A DNA stretch of 64,000 nucleotides from Ligula intestinalis (GCA_036362985.1 JAYGXS010000009.1:26144289-26208288); one strand, 5' to 3'; counted from the stretch's first letter, positions 29,271 through 40,329 are shown. Program-made: numbers and translations. Notes: generated by a model from the sequence alone, not told the origin.

Positions 29271-30039
29271 GTTAGTTTATTATGCAAATTTAAAGCAAGA
29301 AAAGTATCAGATTTGCAAATGTGAATATTCGAAACAGAATCCACTCTTCTTTTCCCTAAAATAGTACATTTTCTCATGCTCGCACTTACCTCAAGTTCAT
29401 TAATACCGAACACAATTTTCTGCTCTCTGAACACACATGTGAGTAAAATCTTTCTAGCCTTTATTAATGTTGTTTTATAGAACAACACGTACAAACAGGA
29501 AGGTTTTGTCCGCAGCATTTAGCAGCATAAAAAAATGCCTTGGGTATCAAGAAACGTTGGAGTTGGCCAGTGTTGATCGACTTTTTTTGTCCATAGCTTA
29601 AGTGAACTCTTGTTTAATAAACAGCATGCTGTACCTCAAGTCTATTTAAGTGAATAAAATAAACAACCTCAAGTGTGTGTTAAACTTTCGATGCGAATTA
29701 TACTCTTCACCTTTCATGAGGCAGCCAATATACGGTACGTACGTGTCTTTGATGGTAATACTGAACGTCTACACAGAAGACTAGAATTGCAACTTCCGCT
29801 AACTGTCACTTGCTACTGAGTCAAACCTTGCCAAAAGGCTGCGCCCGACCGTCAAGACAGTCTTTGCTTACGAAGTAAATTGCTCAAGAAGTCGAGTTTG
29901 GCGAGCGTGTGTTTTCGTTCATTCATCATGATGCAATTCAAATAATAGAGGGGAATAAAGAGGGACGGCAGTTTAAGCATCAAATCAACAGTCGAACAAC
30001 TAGGCGTCTACCTGATAAATAAATAGTTTTATTGAGTAA
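29271..30039. other. No recognised gene
   Basis: AT-rich sequence with short frames only. Confidence 0.4.
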
Positions 30040-30070
30040 TGGTGCGATTACTGCGACAGTACTTGCATAA

Positions 30071-30100
30071 GTCTGAGTTTTCAGACTCCTACAGGAGACC
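30071..30100 (-). ncRNA. Hammerhead-like motif, family 4, degraded
   Basis: Minus strand GGTCTCC-TGTA-GGAGTC (stem II), TGAAAACTC, AG. It corresponds to 44432-44463. The CUGANGA strand is not recognisable and the AGCT palindrome has become AACT. Confidence 0.35.
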
Positions 30101-30153
30101 GTCGTCGGAGAAAATGAGACAACAGCAAGAATTGACATTTTTTTGTAGTAAAA

Positions 30154-30738
30154 TTACAAGAAAATGAGTGGCGGGGGAGCCTTTGTGATTGTTTGAGTCA
30201 ACGCTACGTCGTCCCACCGTATCGGCTCGGCGTGCGTTGTTGCCCTCGGCGCGTTCGTCCTTGGACGCAAGCTGGGCCGTTCTTCTTTATCGCGCGAATG
30301 GAGAACAAAATAACAGGACGGTATGTCCACAAGCCTGTTGACGGAGTTGGAGTCTGTTACCCAGGCCTCCAGTTGTTCTCGCCCTGTCTTATACCTGGCT
30401 CGCGCCTTTATCTGCGTGTCCGCGAAGTCCAATTCGTGGCTTTATTATAGCGTGGGGACAGCGATCTGGGTCAGTGGGCTGCCTTTCCGCACTACCCATG
30501 TGTGCTCCGTTATTCGTCGTCCGGGCTGCCCTCTATAATGGAAAGAACAGTCACGACATGTCATTTGATAAACGACGCCAGACTGCTCACCTACGAACTA
30601 ATGGCACCTGTCGGAAGAAGAGCAATGCCTACGCCGAGCTCTGCCGCGAAACGTTCAGTTGCTTCTAAAAATTTTTTAATGTACGGTAGAGAATGCCAGA
30701 GTGTCGGTCGTTCTCCTCCAGCAACCACTGTAGAATAA
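30154..30738 (-). pseudogene. PLE GIY-YIG endonuclease fragment (family 4)
   Basis: Minus strand: SGVVYQMTCRDCSFHYRGQPGRRITEH (GIY-YIG core with YVG altered to YRG), a spacer with stops, then the open tail LDFADTQIKARARYKTGREQLEAWVTDSNSVNRLVDIPSCYFVL (30154-30432). The LEAW...SVNR...IP..Y block matches LEAWYSEAISVNRHLELPAAYKVL at 44604-45014. Stops near 30430 break the frame. Confidence 0.75.
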
Positions 30739-30744
30739 TCAGTT

Positions 30745-31655
30745 CATTCTGAGTTTTCAGTCTTATATGAAGTAAGATCAGCAAGCAGTAGAAAAAATCC
30801 TGTAAATTTGTTTAAAAAAGACATAAAATGCTTGTGGTTTATTAGATTATGAGGCGCAGGAAAACTGTAGTTAATGCGCCAGTAAGTACGCGCACAGAAT
30901 GCGACCACCCTGGTGGTGAGAATATATAGGGAGTACGAAACGTTCCTAGTCAAGGGACGGATTCCTAGACCGAGTGGGGCTATTTGCTTTAGATACGGAA
31001 AAAATATGTTGAGCACGACAGCAGAAATGACCTACTGAGTACATTTTCAGCCAGTCGTGATGCTCGTTCATCCGTATACTAGTCTCACTGGCGTCACAGC
31101 TGGCTTCCAACATACACATCCATCCCATTCGTCTAGAACAACCGCTAACTCCATTATGGTCCTACGTGGTCAACGTTTCACTAATCCGACGTTTCTACTT
31201 TGGGGTACAACGAGCCCGCATCCCGTCTTGTTGTTTTAGATTTGCCATCGCGTTCAGGTGGATTGGGAAGGGGGTAAGAGCATGCGGCAGACGACACGCA
31301 AGTCTGCTATAACCATAAACAAAGTCACGAAGAGGTCCACCATTCTACACAGGGTGGACATCGTCGTACGCACTAGTCGAACTGACAGTGTGCACCAACC
31401 ACCAACATTACTATCCTGAGGGAGTAATTGTGACTTGAACGTATAATTTACCTTAGTGGACTATTTCGTCTTTCTTCGCCTTCCTCCACGTGCTCTCCAA
31501 GGTGCAGTCTGTGTGAGCTGGGATCCGTGTGGTCGCTTTCATTGGGCGTTGGCAGCACGCATGGGTACAGACTACCGCCGCAGCAGCTACCCAAGCCGAG
31601 GGATCTGACTTAGGCATGGTGACGACTTCGGCCGACTGCAGCTGATCCCACTTCC
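30745..31655. other. No recognised gene
   Basis: Short frames. The segment about 31250-31400 (CGCAAGTCTGCTATAACC) vaguely resembles repeat R1 in minus orientation. Confidence 0.35.
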
Positions 31656-31659
31656 AGTC

Positions 31660-31770
31660 TTGTTGACTCTGTTTTTAAACCGGGCTCAGGTGGGTTACGG
31701 AATAGAGAGAGAAAGTGTAGATGCAACGCAAGTCCACTATCACTTGAAACTAATCCACGCGTAAGTTACC
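31660..31770 (-). repeat. Dispersed repeat R1, partial copy
   Basis: Reverse complement carries GCGTGGATTAGTTTCAAGTG and GATAGTGGACTTGCGTTGCA, matching 5281-5323 and 43309-43352, followed by a CT-rich run. Confidence 0.6.
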
Positions 31771-31774
31771 TTAC

Positions 31775-33735
31775 CTGCAGAACTGTTTAGGAAGATGCGG
31801 CGTATCGGGCAGAAGGACTTTGCAGCAAGTAGATCAGGATGAAAAGGGTGAGCAATTTCTTCCAGAATTCGATCAGTGAAATGCTTGACTGTTGTGAAAG
31901 TTATTTTTATTATCATATCAGCTTAAAGGACCTAAGAAGAACCACCAGCAGAAGAGAGCATTTGGAGGACACTTTTAAAACCAGTAGATCTCTTTCAAAC
32001 AACGCAAAAAAATAATAACAGAAAAATTTAACAAAAATGATGAGGAGATAGTAGGCCTTTTTAAATCTCCAGATTAAGGGGTTAAGGTATGTGTGTTTGA
32101 TCAGCACATGAGCGAAGAATTTAAGAAATAACTTAAAGCATTTTGGAGGAAAGGGTTAAAGAAAAAAGACAGACTTAACGTCAAAGTAGTGTGGCAGTCT
32201 GCCTTTCTATGAATTATTTCGTGCTGCAAACAGATGCAATCGTCGTTCACGACGTTATAGTGCATAGACACAAAACTCACATACGCGACAACTTTCAAGG
32301 AGTCGCCATAGGAATGAGTCACTACAACCAGGGGTGCGGGTTTATCCAGTTAGTCGGTAGCCTTCAGAGCTATGACTTTGTAATATACTGATAGGACTTG
32401 TTGCCAGTTAAACGTTGCGGCATGTGCTGTAACTTCAAATACTGGGGTCCTACAACAAGACCCATGATATTTACGATGAACCAACATGGAGGCCACATCA
32501 AGGCATGACAGGCGTTAGTGGGGATGTACTGACCCACTCCATGCGGACACACACGTGAACACTCACTGTTGGCGGACTCTGGGACAACCAATCACAGGTG
32601 CTGCAAACTCCGCGAGAAAGCGGCGGCTAACAACACACGTGCATACGTAGGCTGACCTCAATCTGTCAGGCCAATCGCCTTCAAGGCCGACTCACAAAGG
32701 GCCTGACTGCCATTACTGCCTACACTCTGGCGCTCCGAATGCCGCCTCGCTAGAGAGCGGACTGCACTTATTCGAGAGCCAGTTTCTTTCTAGTCATTTT
32801 CCATTCCGTCTATACGAAATAATCTGTTCCTACTACTCTGGTCCCAATGTGTTCTCTTCTCCTACGGAACCGGGGGCTGAAGATCGCAGCTGGTAAGACT
32901 TAAACCTACTAACTTAACCCCCCCGGTGATAGGCATTCGAACCTATAACAAATCCCCCACATACAGCTCTGATGACATGCCTAGATGCAGGTACACGCAA
33001 CATCAACCACCCACGTTGGAGCTCATCTTTGGTTTCCTTAGCTCAGTTTTAACCGCTAGTCTGATATCAGTATAAAATAGTTCGTGCGCAATTCACTGTT
33101 CCTGCGTCCACCCTGCTCTGGGCCGCACGCTGGAAATCGACGGAATCGGGCTACAGAGGTACACATACTAGTATATGCTGTCCCCAAAAGTATTTTTACC
33201 CTTAAAAGTTAGATATCTTCTTTAAAATTCAGTATTCAGCAATAATTTTTATGCATTCCTCAACCTAAGTGGTTAGTGATTTACTTGTAAACAAACTTAT
33301 AATAATAATATGTTTATTATGCCAGTTTACAGGCAATTGTAAAGAGTTGGTATTGCACCTCTTGGGCACCTTCCAAAACCTCGAAGACCGAAAAAACCTC
33401 AAACAAACTACCTATGTTGCAGCCAGTATTGGTTTTGTTTCAGGTTTTGTGTTTTGTTAATACTAAGCGAGATAGGGAGTTTGTTTCAAGTGAAAAAACC
33501 TGCCTTCAAAGGTATGATACAAACGGAATGAATTTACAGTTGTAAGCTGAGTTGACACATCAGCAGGAGAAATGTTGTATATCATTTAAGGACATTAGTT
33601 CGAGACGGAGAGGGTTAGCAAAAGAACACAGTGTTCATAGTCTTCCTTCAATGTTTGTCGGCAAAAGTTGCGCGCTATCGGCTGAAGGGTTAGCAGACTG
33701 CGGGCTGCTGCTTCAGCAGCATTATCTTCAGCATG
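31775..33735. other. No recognised gene
   Basis: AT-rich at the start, then mixed. A GGTTCGAATGCC B-box-like sequence on the minus strand (32932-32943) hints at a tRNA-derived SINE over about 32870-33130, but no properly spaced A box is visible. CCCCAAAAGTATTTTTACCC near 33182 resembles a Tc1-type terminus. Confidence 0.35.
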
Positions 33736-33749
33736 AAGCCTGGCGGGGT

Positions 33750-34481
33750 TCAAAGTCCACGAACGCCATCAGAGTGCAAGAGAGATTCCACCGAGTCAGC
33801 ACCCAACATTCGGGAAAGTTGTCCTGAATGTAGAAAACTAGTTATAAATCTCTTAAACATAGGGTAGTTTTGCTGGGTTTTAATACTTTTTGGCAGCTTA
33901 TTCCAGATTGATATGGCGTTCACTGAAAATAATTGCCGGTACTTAACTGTACGTGCCATAGGAAGAAATAAAAATACGTCTCGATGACTGGCGCGTCGAG
34001 AGTACTCAAGCTGCCTTATTGTACTGAGAGGATTAAAGATTTGACCATTCAAAAGTTTAAACAGTAAAAATAAACCCTTCTGCAATCTACAAAGCCACAG
34101 GGGATCCAGCTTTATAAGTTCGCACCTTTGTTGGTAGGCTAAGTTACGGTGTTCTGTAGTGAAAACTCTTCATGTGAAGAAGTGCTGCAACGATTCTATT
34201 TTCTTTCGTTCGCTAGTGTGTAGAAGACTGAATAGGGGCGAGCAGTATTCAAGACTAGGTCTCACGTACATGTTATAAAGGCTAGTTCTAACATCGAAAC
34301 TCTTAAAATTTCTAAGGATAAATCCGGTGGTACGGCGTGCTTTCGAGACTATCAGGGCACAGTGCTCTGACAAATTGAGACTATTAGAGTAGGATATACC
34401 CAAATCCTTGATAACTCCTGGAACATTTAGTTCGTGGCCATCACTGCTTAATTCCGGTTGATGATCGTCGCCAACAACCAT
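33750..34481 (-). pseudogene. LINE C-terminal region after RT
   Basis: Two fragments in different frames. 34170-34481 has VIKDLGISYSNSLNLSEHCALIVSKARRTTGFILRNF and YNMYVRPSLEYCSPLFS, the usual thumb-type region of CR1/L2 RTs. 33750-34085 has RQLEYSRRASHRDVFLFLPMARTVKYRQLFSVNAISIWNKLPKSIK, the C-terminal signature. Confidence 0.85.
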
Positions 34482-35746
34482 AACGGGACATTTGTGCCAT
34501 GGGCGAAGACCTGAAGATCCTTTTTTATCAGCTCGAGCACGATGTTGCGATCTGCCGGTTTATATTGATAAGTGACTTTTAAATCATCATCATACATGAA
34601 GGGTCTATCATACTGAAAACAATTTGAAACGTCGTTGACAAACAGGCAAAATAGGAGCAGACCCAGTAAACTACCCTGTATCACTCCACTCCGTACATGC
34701 GTAGGGCTGGAGATAACATTGAAACTTTTTACTCGTTGTGTGCGAGCATCCAAATAGGGAGATATGAAGTTCAGAGGCTTGCTACCTATGCCAAAGGAAG
34801 CTAGTTTCAGAAGGAGGAGGTTATGATCGACCCGATCAAAGGCCTTAGTAAAATCAAAATAGACGGTATAAATGGCAAAACTACTGTCTCTAGATTGCAG
34901 CACATAATCATAAAAAGAGAGCTGGCAGGTTTCACAAGATCGTTTCTCGAGAAAGCCATGTTGAGCTGTATTGAGCAGGTTGTTTTCTGTCAAGTGATAC
35001 ATCATCTTTTCTTTGATCAAGGTCTCTAAGATCTTCGAGGCTGCGGGAAGTGTATTTATTGGCCTAAAGTTGTCGAATGACGTCGATCGGCCATGCTTGC
35101 GAATAGGCATTATGTGCGATTCCATCCACAACGAAGGAAAGGTTTCGCTCTCAAGAACAAGATTAAATATCTTACAAAGAATAGACGAAAAGATATAATT
35201 CGCTTCAGGTTTTAGAAGGCTAACTGGGACGCCATCTGGTCCTGGGCTATAAGATTGATGATAACGACGAATGGCTACAGTCACGTCCCAGAGGGTAAAA
35301 CTTATGGTTTCGAGTACGGCACCCATCCAAGCCCGGATAGCCGGAGGTGCAGCGAACGAGCTTTCACTAAACGTTTTGGATAGGAACGCATTGAAGCTAT
35401 CGGTAGTCAACTTAGCGTCAGCTACGGGGTTTCCTAAGGCATCTTGAAGTATGGGGTGTTGAGTTTTCCTCTGCGCTTTTATTGTACGCAAAAAGCATTT
35501 CGCAGCATTTAGGGAAGGATTTTCAGCGAAGTGGGCCTCATCGGCTATCTGCTTTTCTTCGGAGAGATTCTGAGCCTGCTCAAAGATCAGTGTGATCAAG
35601 GGCAGAACGGAAGTGTCGTTCTGCCGATGCAAATGACGAGATAGTTTACGCAGCCTACGACGGAATAACAGAGGAAGGTACACTTCATCCTTGACATGTA
35701 TTACTTTCTTACGGGGGACAAAGTGGAGGATGAGTGGATCCAACAC
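34448..35746 (-). pseudogene. LINE reverse transcriptase domain
   Basis: 432 open codons on the minus strand. YSPGPDGVPVSLLK, FRPINTLPAASKILETLIKEKM, QHGFLEKRSCETCQLSFYDYV, YFDFTKAFDRVDHNLLLLKL (first catalytic Asp), VRSGVIQGSLLGLLLFCLFVNDV and MYDDDLKVTY (34583-34594; YADD changed to YDDD). A frame change around 35770 separates it from the endonuclease and another near 34480 from the downstream part. Confidence 0.88.
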
Positions 35747-36548
35747 TTTGTACAGTGCATCGGTGCAAACGTTTACACCCCAAACATTGGAAAAATTCAG
35801 ACCAGTCGAGAGCGTTTAGATGTGCCAGTAGGTCCGCCGTGTTCGCTGATCGGAAGTCATGATAAAAACTATACTTTTGAGAAAATGTTTCATCCGCCTC
35901 CAGTTCTAGTTCACTAACAACTGTAAGATGGTCTGAACTCCCAAGTGCGTCTAAGGATGACACTGAAAGTGGTTCGCATCCCCTACAAAAAATTAGGTCG
36001 AGTTTGTTCGCTCCTCGAGTGGGAAAATCGACTACCTGATCCCACATGCCGATATCTATTGCCTCAAGTAAGTTCTCGAACTTTGAAGGACCGGATGGTG
36101 GAGACCATTGCACGTCAGGAAGGTTAAAATAGCCTGCAATCAAGCAATACTTAAGGTTCAAGTCAGCTGCGTCATGAAATGCCTGCGAGAGACAACGATC
36201 ATAGTCCGCATTGGCATTAGGTGGGTGATAAACACAGCCAACAAGCGAGGAGTATTTGTTTTTTAGAACAACTCGTAGCCAGCAGCTCTCCTCCACTGCT
36301 GTGAATTGTGGATGGTCCAACGGGAGAAATGCAAGTGGCTGCTTTATATAGATGCAGCTTCCTCCGCCACAGCCGTTGTTTTGATCGTTCTGCACGCATG
36401 CATAGCCTAAAACAGAGAGTTCAGGGTCAGCTACACAGGCCGATGACCATGTTTCAGTTACCATAACAATGTCTGGGCGGTTGACGAAAACCAGAGTCTG
36501 GACCAGAGGCATTTTGTTAATCAGTGATCTGGCATTTAAAACGACCAA
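35709..36548 (-). pseudogene. LINE APE-type endonuclease domain
   Basis: VVLNARSLINKMPLVQTLVFVNRPDIVMVTETW, VGCVYHPPNANADYDRCLSQAF, LIAGYFNLPDVQW, DLIFCRGCEPLSV and LGSSDHLTVVSEL. The motif GDFN reads GYFN: the catalytic Asp codon is TAT (Tyr) at 36129-36131, which should abolish nicking. The frame is open upstream of VVLNARSL to about 36664 without a clear ATG. Confidence 0.88.
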
Positions 36549-36667
36549 TTTAAGAGGGCAGGTCTTAGGTTTCGGTGGCGGGACAGCTAGGCCGTCACTG
36601 TTACCGGTTTCGACCAGTGTTTCCTGTATTATACAACAGTGCAGATATAATAGGACATTCTAGACCT

Positions 36668-37100
36668 GTAAAAACAGCGTCTAAAATCCTGGTGGCGCGA
36701 AGCTCAGAGGACAGAGATCGAGTTATAGGTATGCAAGAAGCTGGAAAGAACCGAGTGGAGGTTGCTAAATCTGTAGGTATACACATCAGGATGGTCAATA
36801 ATAATTGGTCGTGGTCACAGTAAAACAGACACAACCTCACAAAGTACCAAACCATTGGGGAGATTTGAAGAGATCGTTACTGCAAAATCCGTTGGTAAAC
36901 CAAGGCAAGGCACAAGGAAAGGCCGGAATGGATGCATGTGCTCTGCGAAAAAACCTTTTTAAGCACTCTTCCTTAGTAAGACTAATAGGTAAAAGCTTTC
37001 TCTAGGTGGAGTCACCGCTGAAAGATGGTTGATAAAAGAACTGGAATGACTCATAAGAGAAAAAACCTGGAGTTCAGCCGTGAGTTTTGATTTGGGAAGA
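36668..37100 (+). mobile_element. Tc1/mariner-like transposase remnant, copy 2
   Basis: Holds the two N-terminal DNA-binding helices and part of the linker of a Tc1-like transposase in broken frames. GTGGTCACAGTAAAACAG (36812-36829) and AAATCCGTTGGTAAACCAAG (36885-36904) match 13748-14010. No DDE part is visible. Confidence 0.6.
36671..37050 (+). pseudogene. Tc1-like transposase, helix-turn-helix fragment
   Basis: SSEDRDRVIGMQEAGKNRVEVAKSVGIHIRMVNN fits the first helix-turn-helix of Tc1/mariner transposases (x-E-R-x-R-I-I-G-L-x-E-A-G), ending in a stop at 36821-36823. Another frame then gives GKAQGKAGMDACALRKNLFKHSS (about 36897-36978), and a further frame gives GGVTAERWLIKELE (about 37009-37050), resembling the second helix-turn-helix region. 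Confidence 0.65.
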
Positions 37101-37231
37101 AAATTAAGACATTTTAACATTCTCAGGGACAAATATACTAACTACGTCCAACCACATTTTGTCCAATATGCGTTGAATGAAAAGAACTAATCCCGAATAA
37201 ATTTAGGTGTACGCGTTCCAGGTATCTGCAT

Positions 37232-37299
37232 GGATAAGGAAGAAAACATGCACGCACCGGATCAATTGATTCGGTGCTTGCATGCCTTCTTCCTTATCC
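37232..37299. repeat. 68-bp palindrome
   Basis: Outer arms GGATAAGGAAGAA (37232-37244) and TTCTTCCTTATCC (37287-37299) pair perfectly. Inner arms CATGCA and TGCATG, then CACCG and CGGTG, also pair, and the centre ATCAATTGAT (37261-37270) is itself a palindrome. It lies about 130 bases after the Tc1 remnant and could be a fold-back end of a small DNA transposon. Confidence 0.85.
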
Positions 37300-37309
37300 A
37301 AAAGGACTG

Positions 37310-38990
37310 ATATAGCACGTACTTCCAATGAAAACAACTCTTCTTCTATTTTCGATGCTGGATATTGATTGCATCGAGGAGAGTGCTCACGGAAGTGCCC
37401 TCATTTTTCGTTTTTATAAACCACTGTTAATATTCATTTCTACTCTTAAGAAGCCCAACCAGTCTGCATTTTCCGGCGGTTCTGGATATCTGTTTGAAGG
37501 TAAAAAATGGGAAGTTGCATTCAAATTTTCTGTTGCAACTTTATCGTTTTTGTTTTGGTTTGCGTTTGTACGTCTTGCATTGCATTTTTCAAACTTTCCA
37601 CAGTCGTTCTGAAATTTTATGAGCGGAAATGGTTCCACTCATATAATGATTCGGAGCACGTGGCCCACAATCCAAACGTTACCACCTTCCCTTTACCTGC
37701 ACAACCTATCGCCGCAGAATTCACGTCACCGTAACCCTCTCCCCCAACCTTATTCCAGTTCATTGTAACCTCTGCCCCCAAAACATGTAGTGCGACATTC
37801 CCAGCCCTCACTTTCCTTTTAGTCTGACGAGGAACAAGTTATACCTGTTCGAAAGTTCGCGAATACAACTCGATTTTCCGAAGGTTCTCTTTCTTTTCAT
37901 AATATCATCTCGGAATGAAACTTAATTCCCATATTCGACTCGATTTGTGTTCATAGACGATACCGACCTAGGGGCGGGTTTCGATTTATTCAAATTCCAA
38001 ACGATTCCAAACCAGCCCCACTGGTCTAAAGTCTTGCTCTTAAGTGGTTTACGTGAAGTAAGGGATAAGGAACTGCAGTTTAAAGTGGGCAAGCCAATCA
38101 CCGTAAGTCAGCATCTGCCGACCGTTTGGGAACATTTTCTTCGCAGAATGGCATCCGTTCTGCCCGAGATCTCAACTACCTCCCTCCCTCTCACCCACTT
38201 TCTGTGCCCGTAAGTCGTAATGAAAAATATCAGAACACCGGAACACTGGGGAGGTCCACTCTCTTTCTCTCTCTCTCCCTTTGGTCAGGACTAGTCATCA
38301 CCAAAGCGAACCACTCAGCCTCCCTTCTCTGTCAGAAGAACTCGCAATCAACGAACGCCCCCTACACACTGCAGCGGCGAAAAAAGAATGAACTGGACTG
38401 GCGCGGCATTCTGACAGCCTCCCGAGGGCAGGAAAGCGTATTCCATCCGCACCGCCCTCTTTCACGTCTGTCCGGACCTGTCTAAGGGCGTGCGTTTAGC
38501 CGGAGGGGAAAAAACGCCCAGTTTGGATTCAGGAGGGATTGGTAAATGCCCCAAACGTGCCCAGTCGTGCAACACGCTGGTCCGTCCGCCCGCCGTCACC
38601 CAGACGGTCAAGGCTGTCAGAGAGATAGCCGACGGCAAATAAGGCCTGGCAGCACAAGAAACTAGAGAGGAGGCTGGCATGATTGAATAATGTTACTGAA
38701 TATAGCACTTTTATTTGTATGCGTAATTTTGTGCTTGTTTAAGAATTTGCTTTGAAAGTACACAACCATTTCTTTTGCTTCTACCTCTGTCGGTACGTAG
38801 TATAACACTTTAGCGTGCTTGATATCATTTTTTTCCTACGTTATTCAAATGGACGTGAAGTTCGACATCTAGGTTTCTACCGTCTTTGCTGTTTAATGAC
38901 GGCTGCGCTTCATTAACTGCGCTCATTTGAGTTGATCCCCTTAAAAAATTGCAGCGTTCAGTCTACAATTCTCAGTCCTTATGCTGGACA
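37310..38990. other. No recognised gene
   Basis: A 94-codon ATG frame at 37328-37612 with hydrophobic segments has no recognisable family. A CT-rich run sits at about 38260-38282. The GC-richer part 37950-38680 holds no domain I know. Confidence 0.4.
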
Positions 38991-39092
38991 GAGATCAAGC
39001 CAACTAAGTTTGATAACCAATAGAGGTGCATGTGTGAATTCCATGAAACAGTTCACAAGAAGATGCGACCACTGGAACAAGATTTTTCTTTT

Positions 39093-39129
39093 CCTGACGT
39101 TTCGGATTCCGTCGGGAATCCTTAATCAT
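39093..39129 (-). ncRNA. Hammerhead-like motif, inverted tail, family 2 copy 3
   Basis: Minus strand ATGATTA, A, GGATTC-CCGACG-GAATCC, GAAA, CGTC, AGG. Position 3 is A and position 8 is T. Stem II is perfect and helix III is the ACGT palindrome. Confidence 0.6.
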
Positions 39130-39146
39130 CGATAATGGTAGGTTAG

Positions 39147-39461
39147 GCCGAGTCATGGTTCTCGTGCCCACAGTCAATCAACAAGCACAATGACTTGCCC
39201 TTACCATATTGCATACTGAGACTTTGTCTGAGCAGAAGAATTAGTCACGTGAGAAGGACCGGGCCCAGCAACAACTCTGACGACAGCGGGCACAATTGTC
39301 ACCCAACTATCAGGCCCGCATCCGATGCTGACGAGGCGATTGTGACAATTAGTGAGTCAAACGCGAAGTATAAAGCCACCACCACACCAATTAAGACCCA
39401 AACGGTGGTTATGGGAGTGGATAATTATAGTACGCACGCGGGTGACTGCTTTGAACTATAA
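39147..39461 (+). pseudogene. PLE C-terminal fragment (family 2)
   Basis: ESWFSCPQSINKHNDLPLPYCILRLCLSRRISHVRRTG (about 39153-39260) matches ESWFSGPQSINKLNDLAFPYGLLRNFLSESISHVGRTG of copy 1. The GIY-YIG core is not included. It continues through the family's repetitive C-terminal tail to a stop at 39461. Confidence 0.8.
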
Positions 39462-39523
39462 ATATCTCGCAACCTGTGCATGTTTTACCCCTATCTTCGC
39501 ATGACTCGGACTAACCCACCATT

Positions 39524-39557
39524 ACCTATGATCAAGGATTCCCGACGGAATCCGAAA
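39524..39557 (+). ncRNA. Hammerhead-like motif, right tail, family 2 copy 3, truncated
   Basis: CCT, ATGATCA, A, GGATTC-CCGACG-GAATCC, GAAA, then the family sequence ends. Position 8 is C here, so the 3-8 pair kept in the other copies is lost. Confidence 0.5.
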
Positions 39558-39742
39558 TGAGTGTATGAAATGAAACTACATGATCGAGACCTGACTTTTT
39601 AGGGTCAGACTAGAGATGCCAGGGAAAATTCGAGTCGAAGGCAATTATCTACAGCGGCATAACCATATAATATCCATTTTACAAACATGTAGTGCTACAG
39701 GTAGTAAAGATCATATATGGCAAAGGCGTTATACGCAACTAA
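39558..39742. other. No recognised gene
   Basis: Short spacer. Possibly belongs to the element carrying the hammerhead at 39743. Confidence 0.35.
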
Positions 39743-39796
39743 CCCAGACATGTTTCGCCGATGTTTTTGCTAGGACGGATTCGCCTCATCAGTGGG
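39743..39796 (-). ncRNA. Hammerhead ribozyme candidate with complete core
   Basis: Minus strand 54 nt: CCCA, CTGATGA (39786-39792), a stem II region opening GGCGA and closing TCGGC (4 of 5 pairs), GAAA (39753-39756), CATGTC and TGGG (39743-39746). Helix I CCCA/TGGG pairs perfectly. A15.1 and U16.1 are the ends of the palindrome ACATGT, and C17 is at the cleavage site. Every invariant core nucleotide is present. It resembles the tandem motifs at 14263 and 14599. The host element is not identified. Confidence 0.75.
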
Positions 39797-40059
39797 TTCG
39801 CCGGCGTTCTGTATGCTATCTTACGTGTTTGCTGAGGGTTCTGTGTTTATAAAGAGGGAGTGCGGACCCTAAAGGACTCCGAGATTCAGAAGTGTTTTTC
39901 CATGTGGATAAGGCTGACCCATTGACCTCTTGAGTTCATACTGTTAGTTACTGCAATTATGCTCTACAGGTTCTATAAGTCCTTTTTTGGTACTCATAAT
40001 TCGGGTATATTTTCAGTCTTCGTGCTTTTTCGGCGAGATACATTTTCCAAGAAACTAAA
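39797..40059. other. Partial repeat of PLE family 3 sequence
   Basis: 40028-40075 repeats 41421-41468 almost exactly (CATTTTCCAAGAAAC, AAATCATCTAAACT), a scrap of family 3 coding sequence. The rest is unassigned. Confidence 0.5.
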
Positions 40060-40125
40060 TCATCTAAACTTTGGAATTAGATTGGTTTTGCGAAAATTCT
40101 CATTTGACGATTTCAAAGTCTTATT

Positions 40126-40158
40126 GACAAACAATTGTTTTTGGTCATTTATCATCAG
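40126..40158 (-). ncRNA. Hammerhead-like motif, family 3 tail copy A
   Basis: Minus strand CTGATGA (40152-40158), TAAATGACC, AAAAA, CAATTG (40132-40137) TTTGTC. The core is intact but GAAA reads AAAA. Central palindrome CAATTG. Confidence 0.4.
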
Positions 40159-40329
40159 GCCGCACAGGACATGGGGGATAAAACTGGTCAGTTAATTGCA
40201 GCGTTTATATAATCGTCAGTTTGGGGGGGGGGAGAGGAAGGGGGTTAATGGGTGAGGGTAGTTTAGCAGCTAAGCTTTCCCTCATCGTAATTCAACGAAA
40301 ATTCCCATTTCTATGATTTAAAAGTCGTG

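Larger units (their letters stand above)
30040..30740 (-). mobile_element. Penelope-like element, family 4, copy 1 (fragment)
   Basis: Minus-strand GIY-YIG and C-terminal part plus a tail with a folded motif at 30071-30100. Protein similarity to the copy at 44425-45269 (LEAW-x-SVNR-IP-Y) defines the family. RT is absent. Confidence 0.7.
33740..36665 (-). mobile_element. CR1/L2-like LINE, near full length, decayed
   Basis: Minus-strand order is endonuclease (36548-35709), RT (35746-34448), post-RT region (34481-34170) and C-terminus (34085-33750). The ending ARTVKYRQLFSVNAISIWNKLP is typical of CR1/L2/Rex1-type LINEs. Frame changes separate the pieces. It abuts a Tc1-like remnant at about 36665. 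Confidence 0.85.
38995..39557 (+). mobile_element. Penelope-like element, family 2, copy 3 (short)
   Basis: The left end is the inverted family 2 tail (AACCAATAGAGG at about 39013, hammerhead-like motif 39093-39129 on minus). The end of the GIY-YIG protein and the 3' untranslated region follow on the plus strand. The right end is the tail again, cut just after CCGAAA (39557). No target duplication is visible, and the right tail lacks its last 80 or so bases. Confidence 0.8.

Noticed and set aside
32870..33130. tRNA-derived SINE with B box GGTTCGAATGCC
   Set aside because: No correctly spaced A box and no second copy found in the window.
37328..37612. 94-codon ATG frame with hydrophobic segments as a membrane protein
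   Set aside because: AT-rich DNA gives such frames by chance on both strands here; no signal or family resemblance.
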